From: Elusimicrobiota bacterium
GTDB taxonomy: Bacteria > Elusimicrobiota > Elusimicrobia > UBA1565 > JACRDR01
Reading direction: 5' to 3'
DNA length: 64,000 nucleotides
Assembly: GCA_016194745.1 (NCBI GenBank)
Contig: JACQBA010000008.1
Location: 51,815 to 115,814 of the forward strand
The position numbers were made by a program, and so were the translations under genes. Shown here one piece after another: positions 50,668-61,373 of this stretch; the first letter of the stretch is position 1, and each line of letters starts with the position of its first letter. The notes under the pieces are model-generated. The model saw nothing but the letters and a program-made list of their open reading frames with translations, ran no database searches and was not told the DNA's origin.

Positions 50668-51491
50668 CGCGACGACTGATGCCGCTCGCCGTCGCCTTGA
50701 TCGCGCACGCCGGCGTCGCCGGCGCGGAGAAGATCTCCCTTTCATCGGCCGCACTGCAGAGCCCGTACCAGCTCGTGCGCGGTACCGCCGCCGCGACGGC
50801 GGAGCTCGAGGCCATGCCCTGGTTCAACGAGGAGCTCGAGTACGAGGTGAAGTGGGGCATCTTCGTCGTCGGCACGTCAAACCTCCGCACGAACAAGCTC
50901 GAGAATTTCAACGGGACTCCCGCGGTGCGCATCGTCTCCGAAGCCAAGTCGAACGGGTTCTCCGACAGGTTCTACAAGGTCCGGGACTTGAACGAATCCT
51001 GGATCGACGCGAAGACCTTCAACTCTCTGGGCTACAACAAGCAGCTGCGTGAAGGACAGTTCTTCCGCGACGAATGGGTCCTGTACGATTACGACGCCGG
51101 CAGCTACCTCTCGCGGCGCACGGGCAAGGACGGGAACTACACCGTGGACGTCGGGACCATGCCGGTCCCGGTCCAAGACATTCTCTCCAGCCTTTATTAC
51201 CTCCGCACCAAGCCGCTCAACGTGGGCGACGAGGTCGTGATGGACGTGAACACCAAGAGCACTTGGCCGCTGGTCGCGCGGGTCACGCGCAAGCGCCGCA
51301 TCGAGACGCCCGCGGGCGAGTTCGACACCGTATTGGTCGAGCCGGCCCTGCGGCAGGAAGGCATCTTCGTCCAGAAGGGAAAGCGCCTCCAAGTCTACAT
51401 GACCGACGACAAGCGCCACCTTCCGGTCTATCTGAGCGTCGACGTTTTCTTCGGCTCCGTCTCCGCCTCGCTGACCAAGGTGACGCGTTGA
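50664..51491 (+). CDS. DUF3108 family exported protein
   Basis: The 275-residue protein has a signal peptide (MTRRLMPLAVALIAHAGVAGA) and the DUF3108 pattern: FNEELEYEVKWGIFVVGTSN, AVRIVSEAKSNGFSDRFYKV, DVGTMPVPVQDILSSLYYLR, NVGDEVVMDVNTKSTWPLVA and RHLPVYLSVDVFFGSVSASL. The family is periplasmic, beta-rich and of unknown function, often near envelope genes. It is the last gene of the overlapping ten-gene run. 51492-51557 shows no gene. Confidence 0.9.
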   Translation: MTRRLMPLAVALIAHAGVAGAEKISLSSAALQSPYQLVRGTAAATAELEAMPWFNEELEYEVKWGIFVVGTSNLRTNKLENFNGTPAVRIVSEAKSNGFSDRFYKVRDLNESWIDAKTFNSLGYNKQLREGQFFRDEWVLYDYDAGSYLSRRTGKDGNYTVDVGTMPVPVQDILSSLYYLRTKPLNVGDEVVMDVNTKSTWPLVARVTRKRRIETPAGEFDTVLVEPALRQEGIFVQKGKRLQVYMTDDKRHLPVYLSVDVFFGSVSASLTKVTR

Positions 51492-51557
51492 GTCCGATTC
51501 CGCTCCGGCCGCGTTTCCTCCGATCGGCGATCCCTAGTAGCGCGGCTCCTACTCAAT

Positions 51558-51566
51558 TGGTACAAT
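51558..51566 (+). promoter_or_regulatory. Extended -10 promoter (TGG-TACAAT) of the Kdo/heptose/Lpt operon
   Basis: TGG-TACAAT (51558-51566) ends 10 nt before the ATG at 51577, leaving a leader of only a few bases. It should drive the nine-gene run from rfaE1 to the rhodanese gene. Confidence 0.55.
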
Positions 51567-51576
51567 TTCCTCCCGG

Positions 51577-52571
51577 ATGATCAACGGATCGGTCGCCGGG
51601 CCCCGCCTCCAAAAGCTCCTCAAGGAGTTCCACAACAAGCGCATCCTGGTCCTCGGCGACCTCATGCTGGATCAGTTCGTCCGCGGCAAGGTCTCGCGTC
51701 TTTCGCCCGAAGCACCCGTGCCGGTCGTCCAGGTCACCTCCGAATCCCAGGTCCCGGGCGGCGCGGGAAACGTGTGCAGCAACCTCGCCTCGCTCGGCGC
51801 GTCGGTGTCCGCGGCGAGCTTGGTCGGCAACGACGAGGCGGGTCGGCTGCTTCTCGCGCTGTTGAGGAACAACGGCATCAACACCGAATCGGTCCTCCTC
51901 GCGCCGGATCGCCCCACCACGCAGAAATGCCGCATCATCGCCGACCACCAGCAGGTGGTGCGCTACGACCGGGAAACCGTCGGACCCACCGCGCGAAAGG
52001 AGCAGGACGCCCTCATCAAGGCGATCCAGGCGGAGATTCCGCGCTGCCAGGGCGTCATCATCTCGGACTACGGCAAGGGCGTCGTGACGCCGCCCGTGCT
52101 CCAAGCCGCCATCCGCTCGGCCAAGAAGGCGGGCGTGCCGGTCACCGTCGACCCGAAGATCGAGCATTTCCGCCGCTACAAGGGCGTCGACTGCATCACG
52201 CCGAACCTGCACGAGGCGTGGACCGGCATGCGCCTCATCGCCAAGCCCGGACAGGCCTCGGTGGAGGAGCTCGGCCGACGCATCCTTCGCGCGCTCCAGC
52301 CCGAGACCGTCCTCATCACGCAGGGCGGAGAGGGCATGACCTTGTTCGAGAACCGTTCGCCCGTCCGCTCCACCCACATCGCCGCCCAGGCCCGCGAGGT
52401 GTACGACGTGACCGGCGCCGGCGATACGGTTATCAGCGTCTTCACCCTCGCCTTGGCCGCCGGCGCGACCTACCAAGAGGCCGCGGTCATCGCCAATCGC
52501 GCGGCAGGTATCGTGGTCGGCAAGCTCGGCACCGCGACGGTCTCGGTCCAGGAGCTGGGGAACGGCCGCCG

Positions 52572-52575
<4 letters not shown>
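51577..52575 (+). CDS. rfaE1: D-glycero-beta-D-manno-heptose-7-phosphate kinase (RfaE domain I)
   Basis: The 332-residue PfkB-type kinase has ILVLGDLMLDQFVRGKVSRL, SPEAPVPVVQV, VPGGAGNVCSNLASLGASV and QVVRYDRE. It also has VDPKIEHFRRYKGVDCITPN, LITQGGEGMTLFE and the catalytic/anion-hole motif EVYDVTGAGDTVISVFTLAL. This is the kinase half of HldE; the adenylyltransferase half is absent, so a separate RfaE2 is expected elsewhere, as are GmhA and HldD. Its stop overlaps kdsB. Confidence 0.95.
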
Positions 52576-55840
<3,265 letters not shown>

Positions 55841-55850
55841 GGACGACACC

Positions 55851-56096
55851 ATGAAATGCTTGAGCTGCGGACAAGACAACAAGGAAACGGCCAAGGCGTG
55901 CAAGAAGTGCGGCCGCGACCTGACGATCCCGCCGGCGTGGTTTCCGGATTGGAAGTGGCACGCCCGGACGCTCGGGATCATCTACGCCTGCGTGACCGTG
56001 GCCTATTTCGTGGTCAGCATCGCGCTCAAGCGCCTGCCGCCGCCCTACCAGATCCGAAAGATTCCCCCGGAGATGACCCCCTGGCTAAAGCGCTGA
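55851..56096 (+). CDS. Small zinc-ribbon, single-pass membrane protein
   Basis: The 81-residue protein has a zinc ribbon with Cys3, Cys6, Cys17 and Cys20 (MKCLSCGQ, ACKKCGRD), then one membrane helix (TLGIIYACVTVAYFVVSIAL) and a basic/Pro-rich tail. The spacing of the four cysteines is the same as in the larger zinc-ribbon membrane protein at 4089. It lies between kdsA (10 nt upstream) and lptC, so it may be an accessory or assembly factor for LPS transport; function is unknown. Confidence 0.75.
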   Translation: MKCLSCGQDNKETAKACKKCGRDLTIPPAWFPDWKWHARTLGIIYACVTVAYFVVSIALKRLPPPYQIRKIPPEMTPWLKR

Positions 56097-56098
56097 CG

Positions 56099-56605
56099 TT
56101 GCTGCTCGTCGGCGCGACCCTCGCCGCCTGCTCCCGCAAGCCGTCCTCCAAAGCGGGCCAGGGCAACCAAGTCATGGAAGGCTTCGCCCTGACGCTCACC
56201 GACCACGGCGTCACCGAGTGGACGCTGCGCTCCATTCGCGCGTCTTTCGACGCCGGTGCCGACGACGTGAGCCTGGAGGAGCCGCGGATGGAGATCTTCT
56301 CGGCGACGAAGGGCGCCCAACGGTCCTCGTCCCCCACGAGGGTCGCCTCCCGCACCGGCACTTACCGGCAGGGAAGCGGGGACCTCCGTCTGCAAGGCAG
56401 CGTCGTGGTGGACGCCGAGGAGCGCGGCGAGAAGACCGTCCTTAAGACGGAGTCCCTCGACTATTCCAGCGAGAAGTCCAGGTTCGAGACGGACAAACCC
56501 GTATTCCTCACGCGCGGCGGCTCCCGGATGAAGGGCACCGGGCTCACCGCGAGCAAGGATCTACGGGAGATCCACGTGCGCCACCAGCAGGCGGTGCTCG
56601 AGTGA
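56099..56605 (+). CDS. lptC: LPS export protein LptC (lipoprotein-like)
   Basis: LptC is the inner-membrane bridge component that passes LPS from LptB2FG to LptA. The protein (168 residues from TTG 56099) has a hydrophobic N-terminus ending LAAC. The LptC fold follows: VMEGFALTLTDHGVTEWTLR, GADDVSLEEPRMEIFSATKG, TGTYRQGSGDLRLQGSVVVD, LKTESLDYSSEKSRFETDKP and MKGTGLTASKDLREI. From TTG the leader lacks a positive residue. A CTG at 56081 with GGAG 8 nt upstream would give (M)AKALTLLLVGATLAAC, a better signal peptide, so the true start may be that unusual codon. Confidence 0.85.
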   Translation: MLLVGATLAACSRKPSSKAGQGNQVMEGFALTLTDHGVTEWTLRSIRASFDAGADDVSLEEPRMEIFSATKGAQRSSSPTRVASRTGTYRQGSGDLRLQGSVVVDAEERGEKTVLKTESLDYSSEKSRFETDKPVFLTRGGSRMKGTGLTASKDLREIHVRHQQAVLE

Positions 56606-57360
56606 GCCGCTTCGTCCTCCTTCTGACGCTGTCGGCTACGGCGGCCGCCTGGGCCGCGGACCGCGCGTCCCCGGCCCGTCCGGGCAAGCTCGCGGGCACG
56701 GTCGTCCGCAGCGACGACTGGAAGATCATCCGCGGAGAGCACGAGGTCGAGGAGCTAACTGGCAACGTGCGCTATCGGCAGACCGACAAGGAGATTCACG
56801 CCGACTGGGCGCGCCACGATCTGACGACGGACCAGTGGGAGGCGAGGGGAGGCGTCATCGCGCGTTTTCGCCGCGGCGGAGGCGACGTTTCCGAGGCCAG
56901 AGGCGAGCGGGCCTCCTACGACGGGCGTTCTGGCTCCGGCACCCTGCGGGGCAAGAGCGCCGATTCGCCGATCGTCTTCCTCTATTACTCCGGGGACGGC
57001 GAGTCCGCGGGCTCCGGGCCCATCGCGCCGCGAGGGCCGTTGCGGGACGAAGGCACCGCCAGGTCCATGTCGTGGGACGCAAAGGCTGGCACGATCCGCC
57101 TCGACGGGAACGTCCACCTGAACGGCCAAGACGGCGAGAGCTGGAGCGAGAGGGCGGAGTACGCGCGCGGCTCCGAGAGGATCGTCCTGACGGGCCGGCG
57201 GCCGGTCCTGCGGAGAACGGACGCAAAGTGGTTCGGCGCCGTGCAGGCCGATCGAGTCTCCGCCGCCAACGCGCAGCGGAGCGTCGACGCCGATGGAAAA
57301 GTCGCCGGCTGGCTGCGATTCACGGACGCCGGGGCGGCCGAGAGGTACCTGCCCAAGTGA
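56602..57360 (+). CDS. lptA: LptA/OstA-like LPS transport protein
   Basis: The 252-residue protein has a signal peptide (MSRFVLLLTLSATAAAWAAD) and repeated beta-jellyroll strands of the OstA/LptA type: KIIRGEHEVEELTGNVRYRQ, KEIHADWARHDLTTDQWEAR, GERASYDGRSGSGTLRGK, TIRLDGNVHLNGQDGESWSE and ERIVLTGRRPVLRRTDAKW. LptA forms the periplasmic bridge for LPS. GTG start overlapping lptC (GTGA). The order lptC-lptA-lptB is the classic one. Confidence 0.9.
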   Translation: MSRFVLLLTLSATAAAWAADRASPARPGKLAGTVVRSDDWKIIRGEHEVEELTGNVRYRQTDKEIHADWARHDLTTDQWEARGGVIARFRRGGGDVSEARGERASYDGRSGSGTLRGKSADSPIVFLYYSGDGESAGSGPIAPRGPLRDEGTARSMSWDAKAGTIRLDGNVHLNGQDGESWSERAEYARGSERIVLTGRRPVLRRTDAKWFGAVQADRVSAANAQRSVDADGKVAGWLRFTDAGAAERYLPK

Positions 57361-58082
57361 CCATGGACCTTCATGCGGACGAGATCGTCAAGAACTACGG
57401 CGAGCGTCAAGTCGTCAAAGGCGTCAGCCTGCGGGTCAAGTCCGGAGAGATCGTCGGGCTTCTGGGACCCAACGGCGCCGGAAAGACAACCACCTTCTAC
57501 AGCCTCGTCGGCTTCATCAAGCCCGACGGCGGTTCGATCCGCCTGGACGGAGCGGACGTCACCGCGCTCCCGATGTACCTGCGCTCACGCAAAGGCCTGG
57601 GTTACCTGGCCCAAGAGCCCACGGTCTTCAAGGGACTGACGGTGGAGCAGAACCTGCGCGCCGTCCTGGAGAGGACGATCACGAGCAAGTTCGACCAGAT
57701 GCGCCAAGTGAAGTCCCTCCTTGAGGAGTTCGGCCTGTGGAAGCTGCGCCACCAGAAGGCATGGACCCTCTCGGGCGGCGAAAAGCGCCGACTCGAGGTC
57801 GCGCGCGTGATGATCCAAAATCCACAGATCATCTTGCTCGACGAACCCTTCGTCGGCATCGATCCGATCACCGTCGGAGACCTGAAAAAGACGATCTTCT
57901 CCCTGCGGGACCGCGGCATCGGCTTTTTGATCACGGACCACAACGTGCGCGAGACGCTTCCCATCATCGACCGCGCCTATCTGATCTACGACGGGAAGAT
58001 CCTGATGTCCGGAAACGCCGCGGAGCTGACGAAAGACCCCAAGGCGCGGGAACTCTACCTCGGCGCCGACTTCAGGATGTAG
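57357..58082 (+). CDS. lptB: LPS export ABC transporter ATPase LptB
   Basis: LptB powers LPS extraction from the inner membrane. The 241-residue ABC ATPase has Walker A in GLLGPNGAGKTTTFYSLVGF, the Q loop LGYLAQEPTVFKGLTVEQNL, signature TLSGGEKRRLEVARVMIQNP, Walker B IILLDEPFVGIDPITVGDLK and the H loop ITDHNVRETLPIIDRAYLIY. The sequence around the signature and FVGIDP is typical of LptB rather than other ABC types. I start at GTG 57357, which overlaps the lptA stop; ATG 57363 is equally possible. lptF/lptG are not in the window. Confidence 0.96.
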   Translation: MTMDLHADEIVKNYGERQVVKGVSLRVKSGEIVGLLGPNGAGKTTTFYSLVGFIKPDGGSIRLDGADVTALPMYLRSRKGLGYLAQEPTVFKGLTVEQNLRAVLERTITSKFDQMRQVKSLLEEFGLWKLRHQKAWTLSGGEKRRLEVARVMIQNPQIILLDEPFVGIDPITVGDLKKTIFSLRDRGIGFLITDHNVRETLPIIDRAYLIYDGKILMSGNAAELTKDPKARELYLGADFRM

Positions 58083-58094
58083 CAGGAGAGATCG

Positions 58095-58619
58095 ATGCTG
58101 ACCGCATGGACGCTCCTCTTGTCGGGCACGCTTGCCGCCGCGCAGCCGCCGCTCCAGCAGTCGCAGCAGCAGGCTCCCGTCAACCCGGCGATCGACATGG
58201 CGGGGTTTCTGCGCGTGTCCGCGAAAGCCGCCCAGCACCGCGAGACGCGGCGCGTGCCCGAGGCGGAGTTCCTCCGCATGAGCCGCGAGCCGGGCACGAT
58301 CGTGCTGGACGCCAGGAGCCGGGACAAGTTCGACCGGCTCCACGTCAAGGGCGCGCTCCATCTCAGCTTTCCCGACATCGCGACCGAGAGCCTCAAGCGC
58401 GCGATCCCGGACAAGACGACGCGGATCCTCATCTACTGCAACAACAACTTCCTCGGCGCCGCCGACCCCTTCCCCACCAAGCTGCCGAGCGCGTCCTTGA
58501 ACCTGTCGACGTACATCGCCCTGTTCAACTACGGCTACCGAAACGTGTACGAACTTGCCGATACCGTCGACCTGAAGGCGTCGAAGCTGCCGTTCGAAGG
58601 GAGCGCGTCGAAGCGCTGA
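58095..58619 (+). CDS. Exported rhodanese-domain protein
   Basis: The 174-residue protein has a signal peptide (MLTAWTLLLSGTLAAAQPP), a Gln-rich segment and a rhodanese fold: IVLDARSRDKFDRLHVKGAL, HLSFPDIATESLKRAI, then the active-site loop with Cys115 (RILIYCNNNFLGAADPF) and YIALFNYGYRNVYELAD. Rhodanese domains transfer sulfur or act as binding modules; in the periplasm the role is unclear. It follows lptB by 12 nt and ends the operon, converging on the next gene with a one-base gap. Confidence 0.88.
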   Translation: MLTAWTLLLSGTLAAAQPPLQQSQQQAPVNPAIDMAGFLRVSAKAAQHRETRRVPEAEFLRMSREPGTIVLDARSRDKFDRLHVKGALHLSFPDIATESLKRAIPDKTTRILIYCNNNFLGAADPFPTKLPSASLNLSTYIALFNYGYRNVYELADTVDLKASKLPFEGSASKR

Positions 58620-58620
58620 G

Positions 58621-60231
58621 CTACTTGCGGGAGGCCGCGATCAGCTCCGAGACGATCGCGCGGCCTTCAGGGCTGTCGATCGGATACGAGGCGGCGCCCC
58701 GATGTATCCAGACGTTCGTCGAGGCTACGGGCGTGACCGCGACGTGGCCGGCCTCGCGGGCGCCGTTGAGCGTCTGCGAGCCGGCGCCGCTGAATTTGGA
58801 CATGTCGGCCAGCTTGAGCCCGGCCGGAGGCTTCACCTCGATCTTGATGGCGCCCGCGCTGCTCACGCTCGACGGGAACGCTGCGCGCGAGGAGATCGTC
58901 GTGAACTCGTAGGTGAGCGCCTTGGCATCGGCGTTGTCGATCGCCCGCAGCCGCAGCACCTCCGCGGGCGAGCCCGCCTTGGCGTAGCGTTCGCCCAGCT
59001 TTTCAATGCCGGCTCCGGCCGTTTCCGACCACGCCTTCGGGACGAGGCCTCCGTCCTTGACGATCCGCTCCAGCTCGTCGGGATGGACGTAGCGGTAGAG
59101 CCGCTCGCCCCGCTGGGCCAGGTCGCCGGCCGCGTGCACCTGGCCGGAGGGCAGCTTCGCCATGAAGGACTTCTCGATCTCGGCGGCGCCGTCTCTCGAC
59201 GCGAGCCGCGCCGCGCCGTGCTCGTTCGCCTTGGCCAGGCGCCACAGGCGCTCCTCCAGATATCTGCCGACGGGCGTGCGCGCGATCTTGGCCGCGGCCT
59301 CTCCGACGGCCGGCAGGACCTTGCTGACCGCCTTCTCCACGACGGGCGCCGCGATCTGCCCCGCCTTTTGGCAAGCCGCGTTGATGCCCGGCGCCTTGCA
59401 GCCGACGGCTCCCGCGGCTTCCGTCACCGCCGATAGAACGAGCGATTGCGTCGCCACTTCGTACTGCATCATCGACAGCCAAAAACCGGACGTCGGTACG
59501 AGGTCCAAGGCGAAATCTAGTCCCCGATGGGCTCCCAGCACGTCGACCGCCGCCGCGAGCGCCGCGCGGGCGCGGAAGGTGTAGGCTTCAAATCCCTCTC
59601 CCGCGTAGCGCGCGGTGTACGACTTTCCCCGCGCCGCGTCCCAGTTCGCCCGCGCCCTGAGAGAGTAGATATCGGAGAAGCGGAGGTGCCCTTCGCCGGA
59701 CGCCACCACCTCCGCGGCTATCCGGCGAAACTCCGGATTGTTCAGATATGAAGCGGCGCTGAATCCTGCCGCCGACATCAGATGGTCGACATGAGCCTCG
59801 TCGACGCGAGTCGCTCCTTTAGGCATCCTGGGCGCCGCGAGGGGCGGGTCGGCGGGCGCCCTCTTCGGCGCCTTCGCCGCGCTCGTGCGGCCGGCGAGGC
59901 CGATCATGGAGAGCGAATCGGGGGCAAGGCTCGCGTCCGAGGCGGAGGGCCTTCGCAAGGACGCGGCCAGCGCGTCGGCCTTCTGAGAAATGGTAACGCG
60001 CGCGCTCACGTCCAAGACGCCCGCGTCGCGAAGTTCCTTCGCCGCCCGGACCGCTTCGGGCTCTTCGGCGGGACGGCAGGCCTTCCTCTCCGCCGCCTCG
60101 GAGGCCGGGGCCTCCCGCGGAGGCGTCCTTTCGCAGACAGGGAGGTCCTTAAGGTCCTTCGGCGGGTCCTCGCTCGCCGGCACAGCGCCGGCGGTCGAAG
60201 CCAAAAACAGGAGACAAGCCCAAAGTCGCAT
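58621..60231 (-). CDS. Large exported protein of unknown function, possible C-terminal ADP-ribosyltransferase-like domain
   Basis: The 536-residue protein has a signal peptide (MRLWACLLFLASTAGAVPA), a charged Pro/Glu-rich lead, and a helical middle (residues ~150-370) with YLNNPEFRRIAAEVVASGEG, LRFSDIYSLRARANWDAARG and AGQIAAPVVEKAVSKVLPAV. The C-terminal region (~385-536) has GERLYRYVHPDELERIVKDG, GLVPKAW, LTYEFTTISSRAAFPSSVSS and NVWIHRGAASYPID. The YRYV...S...E-like pattern and 'lYR-x-h-x-x-E-h' opening recall ADP-ribosyltransferase-fold toxins, but I cannot confirm the catalytic residues. GGAGG precedes the ATG. Confidence 0.7.
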   Translation of the reverse strand: MRLWACLLFLASTAGAVPASEDPPKDLKDLPVCERTPPREAPASEAAERKACRPAEEPEAVRAAKELRDAGVLDVSARVTISQKADALAASLRRPSASDASLAPDSLSMIGLAGRTSAAKAPKRAPADPPLAAPRMPKGATRVDEAHVDHLMSAAGFSAASYLNNPEFRRIAAEVVASGEGHLRFSDIYSLRARANWDAARGKSYTARYAGEGFEAYTFRARAALAAAVDVLGAHRGLDFALDLVPTSGFWLSMMQYEVATQSLVLSAVTEAAGAVGCKAPGINAACQKAGQIAAPVVEKAVSKVLPAVGEAAAKIARTPVGRYLEERLWRLAKANEHGAARLASRDGAAEIEKSFMAKLPSGQVHAAGDLAQRGERLYRYVHPDELERIVKDGGLVPKAWSETAGAGIEKLGERYAKAGSPAEVLRLRAIDNADAKALTYEFTTISSRAAFPSSVSSAGAIKIEVKPPAGLKLADMSKFSGAGSQTLNGAREAGHVAVTPVASTNVWIHRGAASYPIDSPEGRAIVSELIAASRK

Positions 60232-60293
60232 CAGCGCCTCCGAGGACTAGTATGGGCCCAAAATCCGCCGGTTTCAAGCCCGCCCGACGGCGT

Positions 60294-61373
60294 CTAGGTG
60301 TATATTTCGAGATGTGCGTGGAGACCGTTTCGACGGGAACGGTCGCGGGCCGCGTCGAACAGGCGTTCGGCCGCCGCCGTGCGGCCGAGCGCGTGATACG
60401 CGTGCGACAGGGACAGTTCGCTCAGGGCGGTCCCACGCTCCTCATGATGGCGCTTGAATAAGGAAAGGGCCGACAAAAAGCTGGCCGTCGCGCGCCGAAG
60501 ATCGCCGCGGCGGAGGTAGACCTGCCCGAGCCCCCAGTCGACGTAGCCGAGGTCGGGCTCGTCGCCCAATTGGGAATACAGGAAGTGCGCCCTCTTATAT
60601 CGCCGCTCGGCCTCCGCCCAGCGCCCGACCTGCCGCAGCGCGTTGGCGTACCCGCACTCCGCGTACGCCAAGCCGAAGACGTCCTGCGTCCCGCGGAACA
60701 CGCGCGCCGCGCGACGGTAGAAGGTCGCCGATTCCTTCAGACGCCCCATGATCCGGGTGACTCCTCCAAGGCCGAAGAGAGCGTATCCCTTCGCGGACAC
60801 GTCTCCCGCGCGGCCGGCAAGCGACAAGGAGCGCTCGAAGGCCGCGCGGGACGCCGCCAGCTCTCCCTTGAATCGAAAGGCTCCGCCCATGGCCCACAGC
60901 ACGAAGGACGCCTTGGCCCAGTCCCGCTCCGCCGTCGCGGTGCGCAGGATCGCGGAAAGCTTGCCCAAGCTCTTGCCGTAGGCGCCGGCCGCGCGGTCGA
61001 TCAGCGCGTCCTCGAGCTCGATGGCCCTGGCGTACGCCCGCAGCCTCGACACTCTCGCCGTCCTGACGGCGTCGGCGAGACGCCGCCGCGCCGCGGGAAC
61101 CTCTCCGACGCTGCGCAGGCCCGCCGCCGAGCCGAGCGCCGCCTCGACCCGCAGCGGCGGATCGAGTTTCGCGGGTCGGCCGAGCGTCTTGCGATACAGC
61201 GCTTCGGCGCGTCCGAAGAATCCCCGGCTCCTCCAGGCTTCGGCGGCGAGGAAATCCGCCTCCTCGCGCAGGAATCCCGGAATCGAGCCGGAACCCAGCC
61301 GGCGCAGCGCGCCGACCGCGTCTCCCTGCTCCAAAAGTTCCTTCGCGGCCTCAAGCGTGTCGACGGCGTTCAT
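60294..61373 (-). CDS. Tetratricopeptide-repeat protein
   Basis: The 359-residue protein, with no signal peptide, is built of about eight TPR units: FLAAEAWRSRGFFGRAEALY, AKASFVLWAMGGAFRFKGEL, KGYALFGLGGVTRIMGRLKE, AYAECGYANALRQVGRWAEA, GYVDWGLGQVYLRRGDLRRA and ALSELSLSHAYHALGRTAAA. These are protein-binding repeats. The pattern resembles the TPR domains of signalling proteins. The ATG overlaps the stop of the ceramidase-like gene, so they are coupled. The 62 nt to the next gene (60232-60293) hold only that gene's promoter region. Confidence 0.88.
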   Translation of the reverse strand: MNAVDTLEAAKELLEQGDAVGALRRLGSGSIPGFLREEADFLAAEAWRSRGFFGRAEALYRKTLGRPAKLDPPLRVEAALGSAAGLRSVGEVPAARRRLADAVRTARVSRLRAYARAIELEDALIDRAAGAYGKSLGKLSAILRTATAERDWAKASFVLWAMGGAFRFKGELAASRAAFERSLSLAGRAGDVSAKGYALFGLGGVTRIMGRLKESATFYRRAARVFRGTQDVFGLAYAECGYANALRQVGRWAEAERRYKRAHFLYSQLGDEPDLGYVDWGLGQVYLRRGDLRRATASFLSALSLFKRHHEERGTALSELSLSHAYHALGRTAAAERLFDAARDRSRRNGLHAHLEIYT

